This document shows positions 1 through 11,700 of a stretch of DNA of 64,000 nucleotides, in pieces; position 1 is the stretch's first letter, and the number at the start of each line of letters is the position of its first letter. The translations under genes and the position numbers were made by a program. The stretch is from Carya illinoinensis (Eukaryota > Streptophyta > Magnoliopsida > Fagales > Juglandaceae). Below the pieces are notes generated by a model. That model was not told the DNA's origin and did no database searches. It saw only the letters and a program-made list of their open reading frames with translations. The stretch covers positions 42,630,501 to 42,694,500 of the forward strand of contig NC_056752.1 of the NCBI RefSeq assembly GCF_018687715.1. The letters run 5' to 3'.

Positions 1-1000
1 TCATGTCAATCATTTTTAAGTAATGTTATATATTATATTTTTATCTTATATTTATTTTATTAAATAAAATATAATATATTTATTATTATTAAATAATAAT
101 AAAATGATGATAAATAATTATTTAATAATAATAAATATAACACATAATCTTACTTAATAGAATGATTTAATTTATCTTATTTTATTTTATTTTTTAAAAA
201 AGATGAAACCTTAATTTTTATCAATAACTCTGGCTTATAATAGAGGAATACCGAATATAAAGATAACGTGAAATTCCCCTTGTTTTACTACATAAGCCAA
301 ACGAATTTAATGGGAACAAGCGGCCGGGGACCACCACCCCCCAAAGTTTTTTCAAAAAAATAATTTTCTCTTCTTTAAAGAAATTTGCAAAAGAAAAATT
401 CCTAAAGTTCCAAAAAATTCAAAATGATCCTTTAACTACTCAAAAATCTACTAGGAATATTAAATATTGTTATGAATTATTAAGTACTACAGATTTTTTA
501 AAAAAAAATAAGATTTATTATTAAAAAATTAATTTTTTTAATATAAATCTCTTTTCTATTTATTTAAAAAAAAATCAAGCGACACTTCAACATTCAATAA
601 CTACAAATATCGTTTATCAAAATCTATATATAATAATCAAGTACTGCATTGACACCCTAGCTAGCTTTTTCCCTATTTTCTTACATCCTGCACGCAACAA
701 TATTCCAAGCCAAGCCATAGTCGACCTAGTTCCATTTACAGGGTCTAGAAATACACATGATCTCAAACGAACATCCTGACCATTTTGACGAATAATATGT
801 TAATTAATTAAATGTCTAATCACATGATTAAGCTGGCTTTAGTCTGTTTTTTGCAAACTGATTTCTCAAAACCTGTTTGATAGTTAACAAAACCCAACTA
901 ATTGATTGCTGGCTTGGTTGATTAGACTCAACTTCTTAAAAAAAGTATGATCTTCTTTATCTGATCAATAGCACTTTGAATACCATTAAGGCAAAAAACA

Positions 1001-1039
<39 letters not shown>

Positions 1040-3890
1040 ACTTAAAAAATATAGCATCAACAATCACATTTAAGTCTGAGACTAATTCAGGAGCCGTTTC
1101 TGGCTAAACAAACAGATAATTATCATGATCATGTTCTCAGCTTTGAAACAGAACAGACACATATATCCAAGGTCATGTTATCAGCTAATTAAGTAATCAA
1201 TTAGCTCGATCAGTTTGTCTTCGAACCCAATTAATGTGGATTGATGTAGCTAGCAGTAGTAGTACTACTGATCATGAGGTTAATTTGTAATGTCATTTCA
1301 TGGTTCAAACTCAAAGGGAAGAAATTATGTTCCCTTCGCTCCACAGACAAGCCAAGGAAACATAAACGACTGGTCATTGTCACGCATGATCTAGACGTGA
1401 GTGCAAATTGCCCGGTAGATGCCCGGCAATTGCAGTGGCCACGATGGTGTTCCCTGCTGCTGTCGATCGGTAGGGTCATAATGATATATATAAATATATC
1501 TCACAAGCTGGTCCAAAGACTTTAATCGATCCTAGAATTTGTGGGAGTAGTCTTGCTGCAAATGATACTAAATAAGGTTACAAGTGGGTTTGGCCTACCT
1601 TTCTTTTTATAGCATATATATGTGCTAAAAACTGACTTCATTCCTGTTGCTCTATTCAGGTTGATTTTTTGGGCTTGGAGTACTTATCCTGAAAAATAAA
1701 TAAAAAAGATGTTTATTTGCCACTTGGTCCTGGTCCAAGTGACAAATATTCAGTGGGGTTTTTAATATCTGGCTAGACTCATCTTGCATATAATACAGAT
1801 CAGAGGGAAAAAAATTATTGCAGTATTGATCGCTTTACAAAACTGAGAACGATAGGTTTCACTCCCCTAAGATGTCCAAAGTTCAAAGTTCAGACTCCTA
1901 TTGGTTTGAAGAATGATCGAGTAGTACTCTTGGCTTGTCAGCTCATTGATCAGTTGGCTTGGGATTTCATACCAAGCATTCCCTGGTAAGCCATTTAAAA
2001 AAATAATAATAAAAAAAATTTAAAATTTAAAAAAAAAAAAAAAAAGGTGAAAACAAAAGGGACAAAGAAATTTACCTTGTTTTGTTCTTTGTGCAGTGTT
2101 TCCATGCATATATATTTAAGTAGCACTACTCTCTCTCTCTTTCTCTCTCTCTCTCTAGTTCAGAAGGTCAGTAACTTCTCACATGGCGTCTTGTTCGGTT
2201 CTTCCATTATGATATATTTGAATTGTATAGGTTTTAACTCTGTGTCATGTGTGTATATATACAACTACAAGTGGAGTTTGTTCAAAAAATTAATGCACTT
2301 CACGTGGCATGCATCCCACATGCACTCTCTTCCACATTAACACTCAACCAATCTCATCTCCCAGTCAATCATTTGGCACTAGCAGCTCAGCTTTAAGCCC
2401 TAAATATTTTAATTAAGATCATTTTCTCATGATTATTATTTAATTACTTTCTTAATTAATTAGAAGTACAGCGCGCATGAGTTATAAGCTAGCTTGGGGC
2501 CGGTGGTCGTTCTGTACCTGCACCATGATTGATCTGTAGACTGCATCGTATATGATTCAGTGCGTACGTACGTTACTTTACGGCCATAAAAATCTCATCG
2601 ACCATCATTGCTATCAACTGTTTCTGTGCGCTTCGTCGTAGTTCTTATCATCATTTTTAGAAACCATGCAAGCAAGAAGCTGATCAGCAATCTTGATCGG
2701 GCGAATGCATGCTTACGGCTGCAAACATATAAGGTTTAACCTTGGTTTGTAGCATGGCCCATTAATTTTTTCTTCCCCCCATACAGTTTAGTATTTCCTG
2801 TCACAAATCATTTTTGTAAATGGAAATCATTATTCGATCATCGCAAAGACGTTATTTTCTGGTACTGGATTTTATTATGTATGTGGGGTATATTTAACTT
2901 TTATCATGAGAAGGTACATACATATACATCGTGTGTGTGTGTGTGTGTATATATTTTAGGATCTCTCTCTGTCTCTCCCTGTGCATGTCTATCGATCTGA
3001 ACTACGCATCCATGAATATTTTAAGAACCCAACCCAACCCAATCGGCAATCACTATAGAAGCCATATACTGTATCAATCTGCGTGTGAACTAATATAAAA
3101 TATGAACCGATCATCACTCGTCTAAGTTGACTTTAGCCTTCGATGCTTCTCGCTCTTGGTCGAAAACCGAAGTATTTCATGCATGCAATACAAGATTCTG
3201 TACGAGGAAATTAATCATGAACTAGAGATCAAATTGAGCTTTAAATCGAGTAAAATATATTCTACCTCCTGTATGTCAACAATCAACATTGCGATATATC
3301 TTAACATGCTTTACAATCTATACCACCAATGAATGATGCATGTATTAATTTATTGAAATAAATTATCTGGCACTCCATTTCGATTTTGATTGAAATTGTA
3401 TTGATCACCTGTCAGAAGAATGATAGTTATATACTGATTCGGTATATTCTAAAGACCCTCTTGATACACTTTTGACGATCTCACAAAAATTTAATTTCGG
3501 TGAAATCCCATGCATTTACTAATCTTATCCTTTACGGAATCGATCTGATCCTTTTCTTTTACTGTACACGAATATGTAACTCGGCACATGTACAGGATAA
3601 CGTTCTTCCGGGCCGCTCTCCCTCTCCCCCAATTAAAAATAATAATACAAGGAAGGAATTCTTGAATTCAATATGAACCTGCAGCCAATGGTTTTGCATA
3701 GCAATACCAAGAGATGGATCCAATACCGCTATCGGTTTTGTATTTAAAAATTATGATTAGCTGCATATTTTATTATTACTGAACCTAATAATTGGCATCC
3801 TCCTTGATATTTTTGCTGTGTGATCAGGTGGGTATAGAAGTTAGGAGAGCCAATATTTTAAGCTCATGACTAATGGCAAACTACTTAGTA
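1..3890. other. AT-rich intergenic region, no gene recognised
   Basis: I see no coding sequence; the few short open frames have no recognisable domain. Positions 1-180 are a very AT-rich, partly fold-back sequence resembling 36110-36270, so both are probably copies of one MITE family. There is a long A run at 1003-1037, a CT-rich simple repeat near 2129-2156 and a GT repeat near 2932-2948. The rest looks like ordinary degraded intergenic DNA. Confidence 0.6.
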
Positions 3891-4754
3891 TAGGGATATA
3901 AATGAATTAGTCTGTTCAATAGCTCGCTCAGTTAAAATCGAATCGAACTCGGCTCGTAAAGGGAAAAATAAAATTTTGTTCATGAAAGTATACCCGCTCA
4001 ATTTGTAAATAACACACTCTACAAAACTTGACTCAACTCGTCTAAAGTTCGTTTATGTTTGAGTCAACTCGTTAGCTCAACTAGATTAAAACTCATTCAT
4101 ATATTGATAAATATATACATACACCTATGTATATATACATATATATAGGTATTAGCTAATAATATAAGCATATCACTTTTATAATTAAATATATAATATG
4201 TAATTTAATTACTTATGTCTACATAGTGAATATACTTCATAGGTATATTTTATAATTTGCATAATAATTAATCAATAAAATTTAATAATTTCATATACTA
4301 GTATGTAGAAACTATATATGAAATAAATATATGCTATCATATTAAGTGTATGTATTAATAAAATATGTAGGCACATAATATATTATTATTTTGGATAAAT
4401 CTCAACAAGTTAGATATTAATTATTTATAAATTTTTTAAAATTTTATAATTCAATAGATGTTCTACTTGTTAGTTGTATAAATTCAATATTAGATCTTTT
4501 ATTTTTTATTTAATTTATTAATTATTAAATTTTATTCAAAAAATAAATAATTTGAACTCGAGCTCGAGCTTAACTCAACTTGACTCAAACTCTAACTCGA
4601 CTCAAACTCGTTCGTGGACGAGCTCAAGTTAGAGTTGAGAGTTTACCTTATCGAGTTGACATCGAATAAAGATTTTAAAAAAAAAAAATTCTCAAACTCG
4701 GACTTAAGTAGTCGAGCCTAGCCATGAGCTCGGCTCGGCTCGATTACAACCCTA
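3891..4754. mobile_element. probable non-autonomous hAT-like element
   Basis: The ends are imperfect inverted repeats: TAGGGATATAAAT at the left and, read inward on the other strand, TAGGGTTGTAATC at the right. The subterminal arms are rich in repeated CGAGCTCGAG- and CTCGGCTCG-type motifs, and the core is almost pure AT without an ORF. The flanks ACTTAGTA (3883-3890) and CTTGAGTA (4755-4762) could be a degraded 8-bp target-site duplication, as hAT elements make. The class is an inference; the repeat structure is visible. Confidence 0.45.
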
Positions 4755-4984
4755 CTTGAGTAGGACATATAACATTTGATCGAATTTAAGACTTAAAAAG
4801 TAGTTGTGCGGGACATTGACAATGAGACAAAACGCTAACATTTGGTGCAATATTATATTAGACATATCAAAATTAAAAGAAAAGACTGAAGAGTTTGATT
4901 GGAGCATGAAATGATGTTTGGGTGAGGGGAAAACCAAAAATTATAGAATATGATAGAGGGAAACCTAACACGGTGGTCCGCATG

Positions 4985-5100
4985 TGCTGTGGTGTGGCCT
5001 AGCGATAGCAGCGTAGAGTACAGAGGGTTCAATCCGTGGTGGGAATTAATGTGGGATCCTCACCATCCTCTTTAAGTACGTTCGAATTCTTTGAAAACTG
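4985..5100 (+). repeat. possible tRNA-derived SINE fragment
   Basis: A TGGCCTAGCGAT stretch near 4995 resembles a Pol III A box, and GGGTTCAATCC at 5026-5036 is a good B box about 30 bases downstream. The sequence does not fold as a complete tRNA and has no anticodon arm that I can place. I therefore read it as a SINE head or other tRNA-derived repeat rather than a tRNA gene. Confidence 0.35.
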
Positions 5101-5777
5101 AAAACCAGACCTTGAACCCTCGACACGACACGACACCAGCTATGGATAACTTCTTCCCAGGCCCACCACGTGGACTGCACAATTAGTTTGTCCCACTACA
5201 CGTTCCTTATGTTGGTCTCCGTTTGCTTAAGTGTCCCTTTGTTTCTCCTGTAGTGGGCAACATTCCCCTGTTGTCCGAGATGTCTTTTGATTTTTGGTTT
5301 TGTGTCTAGCTAAAATTGAGAGAAAAAAGGATGTTTAGGCTAGGGGAGTGGCTTGTGTCCACTCCAAAGTCTTCATTTATGATGTACATTATTTCTGTGA
5401 AGAGTTAAGGCACTAACATCTAGCGTTTCCAAGGAAATCAAATGCCGTGTTCTTTAGTGAGTTACCATACTAAAATATAGCCATTGGTCAAGGCCTGCCC
5501 AAACAAACAGTACCAAAATGTTAGGGGTAGCAGAAACCTAGATCACTTCTCGGCAATATGATGAACTTACTGCAAGGAAAACCACTCTAACAGCAGTCAA
5601 CATTGGAATTTCATTTTCAATGTAATGTAGAGGGAAAAAGGTCGTAATATTTACAGATGCTCTCTCTATATATATGTCTCTCTCTCTCAAAAGATTGTGA
5701 GCAACAGTACATCACGAGGCTTGCAATTTTACCAAGGGCAAAGATGCCGTTAGTAAATAAAGGAAAAAAATCAAATC
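5101..5777. other. intergenic region and 3' UTR of the folate-biopterin transporter
   Basis: No ORF of note. The part adjoining 5778 should be the 3' untranslated region of the minus-strand transporter gene. A short TA/CT simple repeat lies around 5660-5690. Confidence 0.5.
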
Positions 5778-8700
5778 TCAATTAGATTTCATCTCAATAT
5801 CTTCACTTTCCTTGTTGGCATCATGATTATCCCGTGGTAAGAGGCCGAGGAGTGGCAAAGGTAACAATGAACTCAAATTACAAAGGATTATCAAAGCCGC
5901 CAAGTTATCAAATCTGTCTTTTGTAACACCAAACAGCTGGGTCAGACCAGCACCAATCAGCCCCCCAAGAACGCTTCCTCCATTTGATATGGACATGAGT
6001 GTTGCAAAAAGTGTGGCTTCCATTCCCTCTGGACATAGTCTTGCTGCTAGCACAAGAACAGGCATGAAAGAAGCCTGCAGGAAAATAGAAATCAATTTAA
6101 CACTAGAATCAGGAGCAGGATAAATTGTCTGCAAACAAGCAATAAGATAGTTGATCGGGAAATAATGATTCCAAGGAAGAGCATACATAACATCATCCAA
6201 GTGGTTATTATTAGATGAATAATGATAGGCTTACTACCTTCCTACCACTCTTACTACTCTTCCTATATTTTTAATCTTTTTTAATTTTTTTTGTTTACTT
6301 GATGGTTAAAGAAGTGACTATTAGTAAAGTTGTAAATTTTTTTAATTTTTTCTTAATGAGTAAGGATGTTAAAAAAATACTTAAAAGAAAATAATAATAA
6401 TAAATTCAAATAGTAAATGGGTGGTAAGAGGATAGTAAGTGTATAATCATCCTCCTCCGACCATTCTGCATATACAATAATGCAGTGGGGACAGTGACAT
6501 GCATACAACAAAATCCTCATATTAACAGAACCCAAAAATCGTCATATCAACCACATCAGATTTATAGGAAGAGTAAAGAAAACAACTTTCAAATGTGCAG
6601 AGAAGTAAAATGGTAAGGTAAAAATGTATCACCTGACCAAGAACTGTTAAAATCAGAGAATCCCCAATTGCAAACCACTCATCACTTATACCAAACTTTC
6701 GATTCAATCCCATTACAAGGAAAACCTGACCAAAATCCATCAATAGAAAAGGTTAAAAAAAAAAATGACCATCAAGCACACTCAATCAGACATTATTATG
6801 AATGGCCTCAAAAGTGAGTCCCATTACAAACCTGAGTCATTCCAAGAGAAGAACCAATAACAGTTGTTACAAGAAAAATCTTCTGCAACTGAACGTTTTT
6901 CAGAAATCCATTATACAGTCCAACACCAAGCAGGGATGCCACTGAAGTCACAAGTTTGACACGCCCCAAAAATTCTGGGGTGAAACCAAGTTTGTTTGTG
7001 CTGTACCAAATTAAAAATAATAAATAAATTAAAAATAATAACGAAATGAAATCATGTTGCAGATTCGAGTTAAATGCAAAAAGTAAATTTAAAACGCTAA
7101 AAGCACCCATGAAATACATTCGCAGACAAGACATACGTGAAGAAAAACATGGCAGAGTCTGACTGAGGTGTTGCCTGCCACAAGAATATAAATAATGTAG
7201 GAAGAAGTACATTGGGCTGCTTGACAGCATCCCACAACTGAGTAATGTTCTGTTTCGAGCTTTCAATAAAGTTTAGACTGGCCAAAGGAAGATTTTTCCC
7301 TCTTGCTGGAAGCATGGGTTGTTCTTTTACAAGGACAGCAACTGCTGAAGTAATCAGTGGCAGCAAAGCCGTGATACCAAAAACAAACCTGAGACATTAA
7401 AATTATAACCAAAATGACTGCTTCGAATGATCATCAGTAGTAGGACATTGTATCCATACAAAATAAAAACAAGTACCTTACACCATAAGCATCCACTAGG
7501 GAGCCACTAAAGTAGGAGCTCACAATTCCACCACAAGCCGAGGATCCCCAACACAAGGACTGAAGAGACCCGGACATGCTTTGTGACTCACCACGAGCTC
7601 TTTCTACGACCATAGAGTCTACAACCTACAACATGCTTAAGTTTTTTAAAATTATTTGTGAAGTATGCCACAGAAAATCAAGAAGATGAAACACCAAAGA
7701 TGCATTTCCGGAAAAAGGTAAACTAGACAGTTTTGTCGCTTCTAGTATTTGGGAATCAAACCCAACCATCATTTCTGACTCGTGTCCTCTGAGTGCCGCT
7801 TTCCTTGTCTATTAATGACAAGATTTTTGGCTAAATGGTCCATGGACCATACAATAAGGAGAATTTGAAACATATGATTGGTGGGGGTGGTAATAAGACA
7901 CATCATTAACTATCTTACGATATTATTTAATGGCAAAAATACTATAAAGCCACATCATTCACTCCATGTGTTATTATTAAATATATATTATATAGCTAAA
8001 CTTATGAAATAAAAATTATATATTCAAATAACTTACTCATTTTATTTCAAATTTAAATTATTCACGAAAAATTATATATTTTTAATAAAAATACTAATTT
8101 TATTTCAAATAATTAGCTTTTAGTTTTCCTAAAATGTGTTTTTTTGTTTTATCAGCTTAAATCATTTTACTTATGGCCTCTCTTCACTCAAAGAAAGTTT
8201 GTGATTTCTCATCACTAACATAAAAACAAAGGAGAGTAAGGGGCCATAAGATCAAGTTGCTCAAACAAAATCTTAGAAATCAAAATGCTAATGTATACAT
8301 CTTTAAAAAGTTTTATTTGCTGTATACTGCCTAAGATATGCTAACTCAGTTACAGAGTGTTTTTCATTTTCAAGATGAAAGTCTCATGCACAATTTTGAA
8401 TGAGGGGAAAAAGTGAGGAACCCTCTTTTCGAATTTGACTCTCCCACTCCAGTTGCAGCCCCAATTATACTTCCATGGTAATGTGTTATAAAGCGGGGTG
8501 GCATTCCTTCCGGTTCAATAGCCAGGACCCACCTAGATCCAAAGCCAGCACCAGAAGCAGAGACAAGGAAGGCAAGGGTGATAGTCAGTATAGGGAGCAC
8601 CCCTCCAGTTCCATCTAATTTAGTTATCCTGCACATCACGCAGCTCTACAACTAGTATGGATTAATGCTTTATGTTTAATGGCCATTCCAAGGGTTGTCA

Positions 8701-11700
8701 TATCTCTTAAGGCCGCCTTTGTTCTAAGATGATATGGGGTTGTCTATTATCAATAGTAACTACAGGTGCTTAGTTTGACATGGGAACGACATACTTGGGC
8801 TCCCTAGATGCAAAATCATCTCCCTCTTAGAAATTTTTATGTGCAAAGCCTGAACTTCTGCCACCGGTAGCAACCATGTGAAAGATTTTATTTGTATCGA
8901 ATAGGATATATAGCTTCCATAACAATCCATCTATACATAATTATATATAGTACCTTGGACACAATAAACTACAAGAGATACTTACAACATCAGAGAATGC
9001 TACAGAAAGTGATCCTAGCAGTATGCAGAAAGCAGCATCATACTTGCTGTCAACAAAGGTGGCCATCAAAGTCCAAGACAGTGCACCAAGAAGTCCAGAT
9101 AGAATCAAATATGACCTTCTTCGGTAACCAAAAAGTGGGACAGAATCACTGCAGTGACCAAACAATTCCTTCAATAATGTACAGAAACGAAAAACATAAA
9201 TACTTTTTAATTAAGGGGAAGGAAATTTGGGGTGAGATGGGAGATAGACTCACACCTTATAAACCCATAGAGAGGTTTGACAAGCCACGGTAATGCTGAA
9301 AAACCAGATATGACAGCCGTCTAGTCAACCACATATAATTTGTCAGTCTTTCAGTTATAAAAATAAATCTATTCCCCTATAAAAAGTTTTTTTTTTTTTT
9401 TTGAAAGGTAATCGATTCCCCTATAAAAAGATGAATCCATCAACTATTAACTTTTGAATAAATTCCTGCATAAGCAGAAAGTATGATAGGACATCAATCA
9501 AGATATTCCTTCATTCGAACAATGGTCACAATTTACTCTTTACAACTACATCTTTGAAGGAAGGAGCACGGTATGAGTTGTATATCTAATATATAATTCC
9601 AATGACAATCAACAGAACTAATTAAGATCAAATACCTCTGCCGGATCAAGATGCAAATCGTCCTTCAAGTAAAAACTGACAGCAAGCCTTGCAAGGCCCA
9701 AAACACCTTGTACAAAATATACCATAGCAACTGCCACATTATCTGGGGACAAATCCACCCCAAAGCATTTCACCGTCCTCATGTGATATTTGTTCTTGCG
9801 AGGAGCAGTTTTAGTAGAAGAGGCTGCCTCTCCATCCACACTTGTCATCAGCATATCCCCTTTTCCTACACCTGGATCAAGCACACACAACAACAATTAG
9901 AGAAACGGAGGTTAGGAACTGAGGGTTAAAGCAAATCAAGGAGCCTCCTGTATTAGATTACTTTCTGAAAGCTGGAATGAAAGCAAAATTGTTCAACAAG
10001 GAGCCTTGCCTCAATTCATTCAAGTCATTAGTTAAAAAATGCAACTCCAATCTCCAAGATAGTCTCGTCAAAGCTTGAAGATAACAAAAATTCACTCAAA
10101 AAATGAGCTACCTTAAACAATCTGATAACCAAAAAGTTTCAGTCTCAGACTTCCTCAACTACAATAAAGTTCAAATTAGCAGAAATTTGATGCCTATATC
10201 CAGGTCAAGTTTCTCAAAATTTAAAGATTATTAGCCATGCTTGGGCGTCAGCTACCCTCGCTCATAAAGTCTCTCGTTCTCATAAAAAAGAACTATGAAA
10301 TCCCTAGGGGTTGGCTCAAGTGGTAAAGGCCTTGGTCTTAGGGGTATGCTCCCTCTAGGTCTACGGTTCGAATCCTCTTGGGTGCAAACAATTTCTAAGG
10401 GCCATCGGACTAGGGGAACTTCCCCTTGAATTACCCTTTTATTTTTATAAGTAAGAAGTAAATTTTATTCATACGAATGAAATAGACATAGCCTGTGTAC
10501 ATAGGAAGTATACAAAAGAACACCTAAATACATTCTAGATTAAGGAAAGAAAGTCATGGAACTTCCCCTTAAATTACCCAAGGTGCACTTGCAGGATTTT
10601 CTCTCGTATTGAGATATGGTTTTGGAGAGAAATGGTGTATGTGGATCAAACATTGCATTTTGACATCAAGATTTTCCATTTTGGTCAATGGCACCCCCCG
10701 TTGGGTTTTTTTATAGTTCACGTGGTTTGAGACAAGGAGATCCTCTATCTCCTTTTCTTTTGGCCCTTTTCATGGATGCGTTGAGTAGAATGTTGGAAGC
10801 AGCAATAGAAGGAAGGTACTTGTTAGGTTTTGAGGTGGAAAATGAGGAACAGAATAACATTAAATTATCTAATATTCTTTTTGCCAATGACACGTTGATT
10901 TTCAGTGAGCCCAACCAAGAACATATTCAAACTTTGAGAGTCTTGTTGTTATGTTTTGAAGCTGTCTCGGGTCTCAAGATGAACCTAAACAAGTCTGAAA
11001 TTGTACCTGTGGTTGCCGTAGGCAATATTTCAGATTTAGCTAATATTTTGGAGGGTAAGATTTCTTCGCTACCGCTGAAGTATTTTGGTCTTCATTTGAG
11101 TGCTACTCACAAATCTGTTTTGATACGAGATGGGGGGATTGAGAAAATCGAGAGAAGGTTGGCTGGATGGAAAAAGTTATATTTGTCCGAAGGGGGAAGA
11201 ATTACTTTGATAAAGAGTACGTCGTCTAATCTTCCCACATATTTCTTTCACTTTTCCATTTGCCAACTGGGGTTGCTAGAAGAATTGAGAAAATTTATCG
11301 TAATTTCTTATGGGGAGGAATAGGAGAGGAAAAGAAGTTTCCTTTGGTTAGTTGGAACAAGTTTGTCAACCAGTTTCTTGTGGAGGATTGGGGGTGAGAA
11401 ATTTGGGGTTGTTTAATAAAGCACTCCTTGCCTTTGGAGATATCATGAAGAGAGAGATGCTTTATGGAAGAATGTTGTTGCTGTTAAATATGGGAGTGCG
11501 TGGGGGATTGGTGTTCTAATGAAGTTAGAGGAGCGTATGGGGTGAGTTTATGGAAGTTTATTAGAAAAGGTTGGGGGGAGTTTTCTAAACATATTAAATT
11601 TAAGATGGCGGAAGGGAAGAGGATTCTCTTTTGGCATGACATTTGGTGTGGGGAATCAGCCCCTAGAAAAGCATTTGAAGGATGAATGTACCCTACTAAG

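Noticed and set aside
1231..2340. Short open frames near the window start as possible small genes
   Set aside because: No domain, no splice partners, composition like the surrounding intergenic DNA.
10302..10400. tRNA gene suggested by good A and B boxes
   Set aside because: There is no cloverleaf or acceptor stem, and the sequence continues as a SINE ending in an A-rich tail with target-site duplications.
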